Below, piece after piece: positions 25,639-34,000 of a stretch of 64,000 bases of DNA. The stretch spans positions 7,086-71,085 of the forward strand of contig URNT01000018.1 of the NCBI GenBank assembly GCA_900549235.1, written 5' to 3'. A program made the translations under genes and the position numbers. The stretch's first letter is position 1, and each line of letters starts with the position of its first letter. The notes under the pieces were generated by a model that was given only the letters and a program-made list of their open reading frames with translations, searched no databases and had not been told where the DNA came from. This stretch comes from an uncultured Clostridium sp. Its GTDB lineage: Bacteria; Bacillota; Clostridia; Lachnospirales; Lachnospiraceae.

Positions 25639-27120
25639 ATGCAGGACATTGTCAAGATCCATGAACATGATAACGTTGCCGTTGCGCTGCGTCCCTTGAA
25701 TCAGGGAGAGGTGATCCGGGTTGGGGGAGCAAATGTAACCCTGACAGAGGATATTCCCCAGGGGCATAAGTTTGCCCTTAAGCCCATCCGCAGCGGCGAG
25801 GAAGTGATCAAGTACGGCTTCCGTATCGGAAACGCGAAGGAGGATGTGGCAGAGGGAGCCTGGGTCCATGTACACAATGTAAAGACCGCTCTGGGAGACG
25901 TCCTTACTTATGAATATGAGCCCACAGGAAAGGATGTAGAGCCGACAGAGCACGCTTGTTTTGAGGGCTACCGCAGAACCGACGGAAAGGCCGGCATCCG
26001 CAATGAGATCTGGATTATCCCTACCGTAGGCTGTGTCAACTCCATTGCTAAGGCTCTGGAGGCAGAGGCAAAGAGACTGGCAGTGGGCAATGTGGAGGAC
26101 GTGATTGCATTTCCTCACCCTTACGGCTGTTCCCAGATGGGAGATGACCAGGAGAATACAAGAAAACTTCTGGCAGATATGATCCACCATCCCAATGCAG
26201 GCGGTGTTCTGGTGCTGGGCCTTGGCTGTGAGAACAGCAACATTCCGGTGCTGATGGATTATATCGGCGAATATGACGAGCAGAGAGTGAAGTTTCTTCA
26301 GTGTCAGGACGTGGAGGATGAGATGGAGGCGGCTATGGGCCTTCTTGAGGAGCTGGCTGCCTATGCAGGGGCATTTTCCAGAGAAAAGATCGACGCCAGC
26401 GAGCTGGTGATCGGCATGAAGTGCGGTGGTTCTGACGGTCTTTCCGGCATTACCGCCAACCCGGTAGTGGGCGTATTTTCAGACCTTCTGGTAAGCAAGG
26501 GCGGTACCACCATCCTGACAGAGGTTCCGGAGATGTTCGGCGCGGAGACCCTTCTTATGAACCGCTGTGCTACACCGGAGCTTTTTGAAAAGACCGTAGC
26601 TCTGATCAATGATTTTAAGAATTATTTCACCAGCCACAACCAGACCATTTATGAGAACCCCTCACCGGGCAATAAAAAGGGCGGTATCTCCACTCTGGAG
26701 GACAAGTCCCTGGGCTGCACCCAGAAGTCAGGAAGCTCCCTTGTGAAGGGCGTACTGGCCTACGGCGAGCCGGTAAAGGTAAAGGGCTTGAATCTGTTAA
26801 GCGCCCCGGGCAATGACCTGGTAGCCGCCACGGCCCTGGCGGTATCAGGCGCCCATATGGTGCTCTTTACCACCGGACGTGGAACTCCCTTCGCGTCTCC
26901 GGTTCCTACCGTAAAGATCTCCAGCAACTCGAAGCTGGCAGGCCACAAGAGTAACTGGATCGACTTTAACGCGGGCCGCATGGTAGAGGACAAGTCCAAG
27001 GAGGAACTGGCACAGGAGCTTCTGTCCTATGTTCTGGAGGTAGCCTCCGGCCGCAAGGTAAAATCTGAGGAGGCAGGCTTCCACGATATGGCGATCTTCA
27101 AGCAGGGTGTGACTCTGTAA
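25639..27120 (+). CDS. uxaA: Altronate dehydratase
   Basis: Iron-dependent dehydratase converting D-altronate to 2-keto-3-deoxygluconate (KDG). Full-length UxaA of 493 residues. The N-terminal SAF domain (about 1-90, VKIHEHDNVAVAL) is joined to the large C-terminal domain with GYRRTDGKAGIRNEIWIIPTV-like sequence near 115, HPYGCSQMGDD near 155 and GLGCENSN near 195. Cysteines in these motifs probably hold the metal. AGGAGA-type sites precede the ATG. A related hexonate such as galactarate is an alternative substrate, but uxaC, kdgK and kdgA nearby favour altronate. Confidence 0.92.
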   Translation: MQDIVKIHEHDNVAVALRPLNQGEVIRVGGANVTLTEDIPQGHKFALKPIRSGEEVIKYGFRIGNAKEDVAEGAWVHVHNVKTALGDVLTYEYEPTGKDVEPTEHACFEGYRRTDGKAGIRNEIWIIPTVGCVNSIAKALEAEAKRLAVGNVEDVIAFPHPYGCSQMGDDQENTRKLLADMIHHPNAGGVLVLGLGCENSNIPVLMDYIGEYDEQRVKFLQCQDVEDEMEAAMGLLEELAAYAGAFSREKIDASELVIGMKCGGSDGLSGITANPVVGVFSDLLVSKGGTTILTEVPEMFGAETLLMNRCATPELFEKTVALINDFKNYFTSHNQTIYENPSPGNKKGGISTLEDKSLGCTQKSGSSLVKGVLAYGEPVKVKGLNLLSAPGNDLVAATALAVSGAHMVLFTTGRGTPFASPVPTVKISSNSKLAGHKSNWIDFNAGRMVEDKSKEELAQELLSYVLEVASGRKVKSEEAGFHDMAIFKQGVTL

Positions 27121-27155
27121 GGGTATAAAATGCGGTCCGGCGGGGAAACTTTCAG

Positions 27156-27184
27156 TTGCATTCTGAGTGCTGGCGGGGTATACT
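27156..27184 (+). promoter_or_regulatory. Promoter of the IclR gene
   Basis: TTGCAT (27156-27161), 17-base spacer, TATACT (27179-27184), 62 bases before the IclR start codon. Confidence 0.7.
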
Positions 27185-27196
27185 TAAATAAGACTA

Positions 27197-27210
27197 ATCG
27201 CATATACGGA
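27197..27210. promoter_or_regulatory. Putative IclR auto-operator
   Basis: ATCGCATATACGGA matches 11 of 14 positions of the perfect palindrome found before kdgA and lies just past the predicted start site of the IclR transcript. A second imperfect inverted repeat (CGGATA/TATCCG) overlaps it to the right. Confidence 0.5.
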
Positions 27211-27245
27211 TAACATATGTATATCCGGACAAAACGGAGGTATCC

Positions 27246-28007
27246 ATGAAGCTGAACCGAACCACACTGCGCACAGTAGATATTTTAAAGCTGGTATCTA
27301 AAAAGCCTGACGGGATCACGCTGGATGAGATCTGTGAAAAACTGAAGCTGCCAAAGACCAGCGCCTACGATATTGTGACCACCCTGGTCCACACCGGGAT
27401 GATCCATGTGGTAAGAGGGGCAAAGCAGCGGTACACCATCGGGCTCACCGCCTACCGGGTGGGGATCAACTACACCAATAACCTGGACTTTATCAGTACC
27501 ATTGAGCCGGTGCTGAAGGCATTTGCAAGAGAGATCGGAAAAACCGTATTCTTCGGGGTGCGTTCCGACGATGCCATTGTCTATATCTGCAAATATGAGC
27601 CGGAGAATCCCATCATCACCACAGCGACGGTGGGGACGAAGAATCCCCTTTACTGCACCTCCCTCGGAAAGGCCATTATGGCTTATACAGAGGGAGAGGA
27701 GCGGGAGGCTCTTTTGGAGCGTATGACCTTTGAGCGGCAGACAGAGCATACCCTGACCACCAGGGAGGCCTTTGAGGCGGAGCTGGCCTTTGTACGGGAG
27801 AGGGGCTATGCCTTTGACGCCAGGGAGCTAGAGGAGCATATGCAGTGCGTAGGTTCTCCGGTATTCGGACAGGATGGTACAGTCATGGGCGCCATCAGTG
27901 TTTCAAGCCTCTATAAGCCCTCTGAAGATTACCATCATCTGGGAGAAATGGTGCATGAAAAGGCCAGGGAGATCTCCCGGCTTCTGGGATATATCGGGAA
28001 GCTGTAA
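27246..28007 (+). CDS. IclR-family transcriptional regulator (KdgR-like)
   Basis: DNA-binding regulator of 253 residues: winged helix at about 1-65 (LKLVSKKPDGITLDEICEKL) and an IclR effector domain from about 80 (KTVFFGVRSDDAIVYI, TTATVGTKNPLYCTSLGKAI). Its place directly before kdgA-kdgK suggests control of the KDG branch, as KdgR does elsewhere, with KDG or a derivative as effector. Matching palindromes lie in its own leader and before kdgA. GGAGG precedes the ATG. Confidence 0.88.
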   Translation: MKLNRTTLRTVDILKLVSKKPDGITLDEICEKLKLPKTSAYDIVTTLVHTGMIHVVRGAKQRYTIGLTAYRVGINYTNNLDFISTIEPVLKAFAREIGKTVFFGVRSDDAIVYICKYEPENPIITTATVGTKNPLYCTSLGKAIMAYTEGEEREALLERMTFERQTEHTLTTREAFEAELAFVRERGYAFDARELEEHMQCVGSPVFGQDGTVMGAISVSSLYKPSEDYHHLGEMVHEKAREISRLLGYIGKL

Positions 28008-28035
28008 AAAATCTTATATTTTAGGGGTTTACCTG

Positions 28036-28064
28036 TTGACAAATCCGATGCCAGCTATTAGAAT
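28036..28064 (+). promoter_or_regulatory. Promoter of kdgA-kdgK
   Basis: Perfect TTGACA (28036-28041), 17-base spacer, TAGAAT (28059-28064). Confidence 0.85.
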
Positions 28065-28094
28065 TTAAGTATAAAATCGTATTTATGAAAATGA

Positions 28095-28108
28095 TTCGCA
28101 TATGCGAA
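28095..28108. promoter_or_regulatory. Palindromic operator before kdgA
   Basis: TTCGCATATGCGAA, a perfect 14-bp palindrome about 25 bases into the transcript. Its resemblance to the site before the IclR gene makes it the likely IclR operator, acting as a downstream block. Confidence 0.75.
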
Positions 28109-28143
28109 CAAAATAATCATTATGCGGAAGAAGGAGAAGCAAT

Positions 28144-28794
28144 ATGAGAAAAGAACAAGTTTTAGCAAGAATGAAAGAGGACTGTCTGGTTGCTGTAGTC
28201 CGCGCAAAGAACTATGAGCAGGGCGAGAAGGTAGTTGACGCCATCATTGCCGGCGGCATCAACTTCATTGAGCTGACTATGACCATGGATGAGGGTGATC
28301 CTGTAGGCTTCATTAAGCTGATGGCTGACAAGTACAGAGACAACGACAAGATCGTCATTGGCGCAGGTACTGTTCTGGATCCTGAGACAGCAAGAGCCTG
28401 CATCCTGGCTGGCGCAAATTATGTAGTAAGCCCGGGACTGAACCTGGATACTGTTAAGCTGTGCAATCGTTACAGAGTTCCTATGCTTCCAGGCGTTCTT
28501 ACACCAACTGAGGCAATTACAGCTATGGAAGCCGGCTGCGATATTATCAAGGTATTCCCAGGCAATATCGTAGGACCTGCAGCGATCAGCTCCTTCAAGG
28601 GCCCCCTTCCACAGGGCGAGTTCATGCCATCCGGCGGCGTTGATGTTGACAACGTTGACAAGTGGATTAAGGCAGGCGCATATGCAGTAGGTACCGGAAG
28701 CAGCCTGACAAAGGGCGCAAAGACCGGTGATTTCGCAGCTATCACAGCAAAGGCTCAGGAGTTCGTAGCAGCAGTTGCGGCAGCAAGAGCATAA
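28144..28794 (+). CDS. eda: KDPG / 2-keto-4-hydroxyglutarate aldolase
   Basis: Class I aldolase cleaving 2-keto-3-deoxy-6-phosphogluconate into pyruvate and glyceraldehyde-3-phosphate. It is 216 residues. Motifs: AVVRAKNYEQG near 18, INFIELTMTM with the catalytic Glu near 40, GAGTVLDPETA near 75, DIIKVFPG with the Schiff-base Lys near 138, and MPSGGVD near 162. Codon use is strongly biased, suggesting high expression. It is followed after 34 bases by kdgK in the same transcript. Confidence 0.94.
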   Translation: MRKEQVLARMKEDCLVAVVRAKNYEQGEKVVDAIIAGGINFIELTMTMDEGDPVGFIKLMADKYRDNDKIVIGAGTVLDPETARACILAGANYVVSPGLNLDTVKLCNRYRVPMLPGVLTPTEAITAMEAGCDIIKVFPGNIVGPAAISSFKGPLPQGEFMPSGGVDVDNVDKWIKAGAYAVGTGSSLTKGAKTGDFAAITAKAQEFVAAVAAARA

Positions 28795-28828
28795 TTAAGA
28801 TAAATTAAACCCAAAGGAGAATATGACA

Positions 28829-29860
28829 ATGGCAAAGATCGTGACCATGGGCGAGATCATGTTAAGATTATCTACCCCAAACAATGAGAAATTTATCCAG
28901 GCAGATGAGTTCGACGTTAACTACGGCGGCGGCGAGGCAAACGTTGCTGTATCTTTAGCTAACTACGGCCATGAGGTTGAGTTTGTAACTGCAGTTCCTT
29001 CCAACCCAATCGGTGACTGCGCAGTAGCTGCTTTAAGAAAGTACAATGTAGGCACAAAGCACATCGCAAGAAGTGGTGACAGACTGGGTATCTACTTCCT
29101 GGAGACAGGCTCTGCCATGAGAGCTTCCAACGTAGTATATGACCGTGCAAACAGCTCCATTGCAACTGCAAAGGCTGAGGAGTTCAATTTTGACGAGATC
29201 TTTGAGGGCGCTGACTGGTTCCACTTTACCGGTATTACTCCAGCTGTCAGCGATGCAGCCATTGAACTGACCGAGGCAGCTTTAAAGGCAGCTAAGGCTC
29301 ACGGCGTAACCGTATCCGTAGACTTAAACTTCCGTAAGAAGCTGTGGTCCTCTGAGAAGGCACAGAAGGTTATGACAAACCTGATGCAGTATGTTGATGT
29401 ATGCATCGGCAACGAAGAGGATGCTGAGAAGGTTCTTGGCTTCAAGCCAGGCAACACAGATGTTACCTCCGGCGAGCTGGAGCTGGCAGGCTATGTTGAC
29501 ATCTTCAACCAGATGGCTGACAAGTTCGGCTTCAAGTATATCATCAGCTCCCTGCGTGAAAGCCACAGTGCTTCTGACAACGGCTGGTCCGCCTGCATCA
29601 TGGATGGACAGACCCGTGAGTTCTACCACTCCAGAAAGTACCACATCACTCCAATCGTAGACCGTGTAGGCGGCGGCGATTCCTTCGCAGGCGGTTTGAT
29701 CTGCGGACTGGCAGACGGCAAGGATATGAAGGCTGCTCTTGAGTTTGCAGTAGCAGCTTCCGCATTAAAGCACACAATTCCTGGTGACTTCAACCTGGTT
29801 ACCCGTGCTGATGTTGATAACCTGGCAGGCGGCGACGGTTCAGGCCGTGTTCAGAGATAA
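28829..29860 (+). CDS. kdgK: 2-dehydro-3-deoxygluconokinase (PfkB family)
   Basis: Ribokinase-family kinase phosphorylating KDG to KDPG, the step before the adjacent aldolase (343 residues). Motifs: NYGGGEANVAVSLANYG near residue 28, VSVDLNFRKKLW near 163, and the catalytic-base/anion-hole signature DRVGGGDSFAGGL near 280. ATG 28829 has AAAGGAGA eight bases upstream; the earlier ATG at 28823 is too close. A terminator lies just downstream. Confidence 0.9.
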   Translation: MAKIVTMGEIMLRLSTPNNEKFIQADEFDVNYGGGEANVAVSLANYGHEVEFVTAVPSNPIGDCAVAALRKYNVGTKHIARSGDRLGIYFLETGSAMRASNVVYDRANSSIATAKAEEFNFDEIFEGADWFHFTGITPAVSDAAIELTEAALKAAKAHGVTVSVDLNFRKKLWSSEKAQKVMTNLMQYVDVCIGNEEDAEKVLGFKPGNTDVTSGELELAGYVDIFNQMADKFGFKYIISSLRESHSASDNGWSACIMDGQTREFYHSRKYHITPIVDRVGGGDSFAGGLICGLADGKDMKAALEFAVAASALKHTIPGDFNLVTRADVDNLAGGDGSGRVQR

Positions 29861-29884
29861 TCAGATAATCTAAGCGGTAACGTG

Positions 29885-29924
29885 AAACGGCTAATCCCTT
29901 TTAGTAGGCATTAGCCGTTTTATA
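29885..29924 (+). terminator. Terminator after kdgK
   Basis: Eleven-pair stem AAACGGCTAAT / ATTAGCCGTTT with a 14-base loop and T-rich tail; it separates kdgK from the second PfkB kinase, which may be reached by read-through. Confidence 0.75.
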
Positions 29925-29950
29925 TTAAAGATAAAGGAGAATTGAGAACA

Positions 29951-30985
29951 ATGGAAGAGACAAAAGGCAGAAATTTTGACCTTCTTACCTTAGGACAGCT
30001 GCTGCTGAGACTGTCACCGCCTGACAATGAGCGGTTATCAAGAGGAGATACATTTATCAAGCAGGTAGGCGGCGCTGAGCTGAATGTGGCAGTGGGCGCG
30101 TCTCTTTTGGGCCTTCATACCGGTGTGATCTCTAAGCTTCCTTCTCACGATGTGGGAAGCTTTATGAAGGGCAAGATCCGCTCCTTCGGAGTCAGCGATG
30201 ACTTTTTTATGTATGACGATTCAACTTCCGCCAGAGTGGGCATTTACTATTATGAAAATGGCGCCTACCCCAGAAAACCCAAAGTGATCTATGACCGCAA
30301 CAACAGCTCCTTCTTCTCACTGAAGATTGATGAGATCCCTGAGGAGGTGTATACCGCCTCTAAATGCTTCCACACCACCGGTATCACTCTGGCATTGAGC
30401 AGAGAGATCCGTGAGACGGCCATTGAGATGATCAAGCGCTTCAAGGCAGCAGGAACCCTGGTATCTTTTGACGTAAACTTCAGAGGCAACCTGTGGAGCG
30501 GAGATGAGGCCAGAGAGTGCATCACTCAGATTCTTCCCTATGTGGATATTTTCTTCTGCTCAGAGGATACGGCCCGCCTTACCTTCTTGAAAACCGGTAC
30601 GGCAAAAGAGATGATGAAGAGCTTTACAGAAGAATATCCCATTTCCATCGTTGCTTCCACCCAGAGGATCGTCCACAGCCCTAAGCGGCATACCTTCGGC
30701 TCTGTGATCTATGATGCTGCAAGAGATGCCTACTATGAAGAGGAGCCCTACAGGGATATTGAGGTAGTGGACCGGATCGGAAGCGGCGATGCTTATATCT
30801 CCGGCGCTCTGTACGGCCTCTTAAGCAGCGGCGGAGACTGCGCCAAGGCCATTGCCTTTGGAAATGCCACTGCGGCTGTGAAGAATACCATTCCCGGAGA
30901 TCTTCCATCCTCTAACCTGGAGGAGATCGAGACCATTATAAAGGCTCATAACCAGACCGGTCCCCAGAGCGAGATGGCCCGGTAA
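29951..30985 (+). CDS. Second PfkB-family sugar kinase
   Basis: A 344-residue paralogue of the preceding KDG kinase, sharing VGGAELNVAVGASLLG near 36, VSFDVNFRGNLWSGDEA near 172 and DRIGSGDAYISGALYG near 278. KDG kinase, a related ketodeoxy-sugar acid kinase or 5-dehydro-2-deoxygluconokinase are possible. The divergence between the two suggests different substrates or regulation. ATG 29951 has AAGGAGA about eleven bases upstream; a TTG at 29942 is too near to it. It is the last gene of the hexuronate island. Confidence 0.8.
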   Translation: MEETKGRNFDLLTLGQLLLRLSPPDNERLSRGDTFIKQVGGAELNVAVGASLLGLHTGVISKLPSHDVGSFMKGKIRSFGVSDDFFMYDDSTSARVGIYYYENGAYPRKPKVIYDRNNSSFFSLKIDEIPEEVYTASKCFHTTGITLALSREIRETAIEMIKRFKAAGTLVSFDVNFRGNLWSGDEARECITQILPYVDIFFCSEDTARLTFLKTGTAKEMMKSFTEEYPISIVASTQRIVHSPKRHTFGSVIYDAARDAYYEEEPYRDIEVVDRIGSGDAYISGALYGLLSSGGDCAKAIAFGNATAAVKNTIPGDLPSSNLEEIETIIKAHNQTGPQSEMAR

Positions 30986-31049
30986 ATATGCCTTACAAAT
31001 TAAAAACAACAGGTTAATGGTTACTTCAGAATTATTAAGAAATACTTTA

Positions 31050-31078
31050 TTGGATCTATGTGACAAATCGTGTATACT
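31050..31078 (+). promoter_or_regulatory. Promoter of the lipoprotein gene
   Basis: TTGGAT (31050-31055), 17-base spacer, TATACT (31073-31078), 56 bases before the start. Confidence 0.6.
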
Positions 31079-31133
31079 TCAGATATAAAACAAACCGCCG
31101 GAGAGGCGGCTTTATGAAAAGGAGTCGATCACA

Positions 31134-31919
31134 TTGAGAAAATATCATTTATATGCAGCAGCGATCTGCACAGCAGCCGTTTTAGGCATCAGTGGATGTG
31201 CGTCCCAGACAAACAGCACATCTGCCACCAGTTCCTCTGAGACTACCTCGGAGCAGACCCAGGAGAGTACCGTAGTGGAGGCTGTCACAGGGACCATTGA
31301 AAGTATGGAGGAAAGCCAGCCAGAGCTTCCTGGCTCCATCCGCGTATACGGACCGGCCACCAAGTTGGAGGACGGAAGGATCTCCCTTGACAATCAGTCT
31401 GATATGAGCAGCAGCGGAGAGATGATCCTGAATTTAAGCGATCAGACCTATATCCTGGACGCGGTAACTGGACTTCCCGTAGCCTTTGACGAGATCAAGG
31501 ACGGCGACACCATCTACGCCTACATTGGCCCGGCTATGACCATGAGCCTTCCGCCTATGACCAATGCCCAGCTGATCCTTACCAATATTCCAGCTGATTT
31601 TAAGGTGCCGGATTATGTAGAGGTTAAGTCAGTGGTTACAGACGCAGCCACATCTGAGTCTGTACTGACCACAGCAGACGGCGATACCTTTACCCTTTCA
31701 AAGGACTGCAGTATCTTCCCGTATCTTACAAGGAACATTGTTACCTTAGATGACCTGACACAGGGAAGGACCTGCCTGGTATGGTCCGATGAGGAAAATG
31801 TAGCTACCAAGATCATGGTGTTCGCTCCTTCCTCTGAGGAGACCGCTTCTGAAGGTTCCGAAGCAGCAGATCCAGGGGCTCCCGTCCAGCTTGAGGCTGA
31901 GACAGCGGCAGAGCAGTAG
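31134..31919 (+). CDS. Unrecognised lipoprotein
   Basis: I do not recognise this 261-residue protein. It starts with TTG at 31134, supported by AAAAGGAG nine bases upstream, and has a lipoprotein signal: LRKYHLYAAA then LGISGC lipobox near residue 23, so it should be anchored on the outer face of the membrane. A Ser/Thr-rich linker (about 25-50) leads to a domain with VTGTIESMEE, SIRVYGPATKLEDGRISLDN and GDTIYAYIGPAMTMS, then a second similar beta-rich part with LTTADGDTFTLSKDC. The pattern suggests two OB-like or beta-barrel modules. The C-terminus is an acidic, Ala/Glu-rich tail. A small unknown gene follows after 27 bases. Confidence 0.75.
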   Translation: MRKYHLYAAAICTAAVLGISGCASQTNSTSATSSSETTSEQTQESTVVEAVTGTIESMEESQPELPGSIRVYGPATKLEDGRISLDNQSDMSSSGEMILNLSDQTYILDAVTGLPVAFDEIKDGDTIYAYIGPAMTMSLPPMTNAQLILTNIPADFKVPDYVEVKSVVTDAATSESVLTTADGDTFTLSKDCSIFPYLTRNIVTLDDLTQGRTCLVWSDEENVATKIMVFAPSSEETASEGSEAADPGAPVQLEAETAAEQ

Positions 31920-31946
31920 TTCGTTTCTTTCGGAAAGGAGGCTCAT

Positions 31947-32210
31947 ATGATCCATTTATTTAACAGTGAAAGCATTTATATAGGTACTGATGTGAAACGC
32001 TTTAACTGGATCCGTGAGCTTCTGGAAGCGAATCAGATCCGGTACAAGTATAAGGTAAAAAACCGTATGGGCCAGTGGGTGTACCACGGTACAGTCAGAG
32101 GCCATACAGGCAGTGTGGGGCTTCCCACTGAGAAGATGTACGAGTACGAGGTCCTGATCCATAAGAAGGATAAGAAGGCCTGGAACTATCTTCAAGGACA
32201 GCTGAGATAA
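31947..32210 (+). CDS. Small protein of unknown function (87 aa)
   Basis: AAAGGAGG and a good ATG support translation of this 87-residue protein. It has the pattern beta (SIYIGTDVKRF), helix (NWIRELLEANQI), beta (RYKYKVKNR), a Gly-rich turn, then beta (YEYEVLIHKKD) and helix (KKAWNYLQ). That loosely resembles the small 'signal transducing' DUF2007 fold. No function can be assigned. It is probably co-transcribed with the lipoprotein. Confidence 0.7.
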   Translation: MIHLFNSESIYIGTDVKRFNWIRELLEANQIRYKYKVKNRMGQWVYHGTVRGHTGSVGLPTEKMYEYEVLIHKKDKKAWNYLQGQLR

Positions 32211-32226
32211 AATGTGTTACATAAGC

Positions 32227-32277
32227 AAAAAACAGCGCCCTGCTTCCACCATCTGGCGGAAGGGGGCGCTGCTTTTT
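32227..32277. terminator. Bidirectional terminator between 87-aa gene and ABC operon
   Basis: Long GC-rich stem (AGCGCCC...GGGGCGCT) flanked by A and T tracts, between convergent genes. The T tract overlaps the last bases of the minus-strand ATPase gene. Confidence 0.8.
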
Positions 32278-33049
32278 AGTTTCCGCATTCAATGCTGATG
32301 GCATTGAACTGCTGTAAAATATCATCGATTTTTGTAGACTGCTTTTCTTTTCCTTCTTTATCCAGGATCGCATGTCCCTGATGCATCATCAAAAGCCGGT
32401 CCCCGTATTCTACGGCATACCGCAGGTTGTGGGTGACCATAATGGTAGTCAGGTTCTTTTCCCTGACGATCTTCCCGGTAAGCGCCATGATGGTCTCGGC
32501 GGTTTTGGGATCCAGGGCGGCTGTGTGCTCATCCAGGATCAGAAACTCGATGGGCGTCATGGTGGACATGAGAAGGGCCATTGCCTGGCGCTGGCCGCCG
32601 GATAAGACGCCTACCTTTACGTCCATTTTATCCTCCAGGCCAAGGCCCAGGGAGCGGAGGCTTTCCCGGTAGGCTTCCACCCGCTGGCGGTTGGTGCCGG
32701 GGCGGAGGTTGAAAGACTTGCCCTTATTGTCAGCCAGGGACATATTTTCAAGGATGGTCATAGAGGGGCAGGTGCCCATGGCCGGATTCTGGTACACGCG
32801 GCCGATCCGGCGCTGGCGCTTGTACTCCGGCATTTTTGTAATATCCTGATCTCCTATGATGATGCGTCCGGAATCCAGGGGGATACTGCCGCAGATCAGA
32901 TTTAAGAGAGAGGTTTTGCCGGAACCGTTGCTCCCTACAACAGAGACAAACTGATGATCCTTGATTGTAAGGCTGAAATCATTGAAAAGGCACATTTCAT
33001 TGACAGTGCCGGTGTTATAATATTTGGTGAGATGCTGTAATTCAAGCAT
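32276..33049 (-). CDS. ABC transporter ATP-binding protein (TrpZ-like)
   Basis: ATPase subunit (257 residues) of an importer of the TrpXYZ/ABC_sub_bind type. Walker A is GSNGSGKTSLL near 40, the signature LSGGQRQAMAL near 148, Walker B FLILDEHTAALD near 168, and the switch histidine in VTHNLRYA near 202. It overlaps the permease start by 8 bases. The Trp T-box at the head of the operon points to tryptophan or a precursor as cargo. Confidence 0.88.
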   Translation of the reverse strand: MLELQHLTKYYNTGTVNEMCLFNDFSLTIKDHQFVSVVGSNGSGKTSLLNLICGSIPLDSGRIIIGDQDITKMPEYKRQRRIGRVYQNPAMGTCPSMTILENMSLADNKGKSFNLRPGTNRQRVEAYRESLRSLGLGLEDKMDVKVGVLSGGQRQAMALLMSTMTPIEFLILDEHTAALDPKTAETIMALTGKIVREKNLTTIMVTHNLRYAVEYGDRLLMMHQGHAILDKEGKEKQSTKIDDILQQFNAISIECGN

Positions 33050-33968
33050 GCTTCTTTACCTTCCTTCCTCCGGATGTGCTGAATACAAGGATAACCAGGA
33101 ACAAAATGGATGTGATCAGCTTCATATCCGATGCGATTACGGGTACGGAGATATGAACCGGGCCCAGCTGGAGATCATCGATTGTCAGAGCCAGGGATAC
33201 ACAGGCCTTGTAGATGATGGAGCCCAGCACAACGGCAGTGGTGGTTTTAAGGAAGCCGATGCGCTTAAACAGCTGGGTTCCGATGATTACATTTGCCAGA
33301 CCGATGACCATGGTGCCTGTTCCGATGGAAACATCAAAAAATCCCTTCTGCTGGCAGTAAATGCTGCCGGCCAGAGAGGCAAAACCGTTTGCAATGGCAA
33401 GGCCTACGATCTTTACCATGCCGTTGTCCTTGGCCAGGGAGGTAACAAGGGCGTCATTGTCGCCTACCGCCCGGAGGAGGTAGCCGGACCGTGTGTTCAG
33501 ATACAGATCCAGCAAAAGCTTGCATATAAGGACGATCACCAGAAGGATAATAGTCACCATATAGGGCTGCATACCATCTGGAACGTTTTCAGTCAGGAAG
33601 GCATTGCTGAAGATGGTTTCCTTGCTGAAAATGGGAAGGTTGGACTTTCCGGCGATCCTTAAGTTCAGGGAATAGAGGGCGGTCATGACAATGATGCCGG
33701 AGAGAAGATCCCGGACTTTAAGCTTTACATGGATCAGCCCCGTAACGCAGCCGGCCAGGGCCCCTGCCAGAAAAGAGGCAAACAGGGCAGCTGCAGGATG
33801 CAGGAAGCCGTTTGCGATGCCTGCGGCTGTAAGAGCGGCGCCTAAGGGAAAGGTGCCGTCTACAGACAGATCCGGGAAGTCCAGGATTTTGTAGGTAATG
33901 TATACGCCCAGCGCCATAACGGCATATACTAGGCCTTCTTCAAATATTCCGAAAATGATCGTTGTCAT
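33042..33968 (-). CDS. ABC transporter permease (TrpY-like)
   Basis: Membrane subunit of 308 residues with about eight hydrophobic segments, of the branched-chain/ribose-type permease family. Typical sequences are GVYITYKILDFPDLSVDGTF near 20, SGIIVMTALYSLNLRIAG near 90 and AIANGFASLAGSIYCQQKG near 190. It is the middle gene of the substrate-binding protein, permease, ATPase operon read leftwards. Confidence 0.87.
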   Translation of the reverse strand: MTTIIFGIFEEGLVYAVMALGVYITYKILDFPDLSVDGTFPLGAALTAAGIANGFLHPAAALFASFLAGALAGCVTGLIHVKLKVRDLLSGIIVMTALYSLNLRIAGKSNLPIFSKETIFSNAFLTENVPDGMQPYMVTIILLVIVLICKLLLDLYLNTRSGYLLRAVGDNDALVTSLAKDNGMVKIVGLAIANGFASLAGSIYCQQKGFFDVSIGTGTMVIGLANVIIGTQLFKRIGFLKTTTAVVLGSIIYKACVSLALTIDDLQLGPVHISVPVIASDMKLITSILFLVILVFSTSGGRKVKKHA

Positions 33969-34000
33969 GATGTTCCTCCAGATAATGGGATAGGGTGTGC

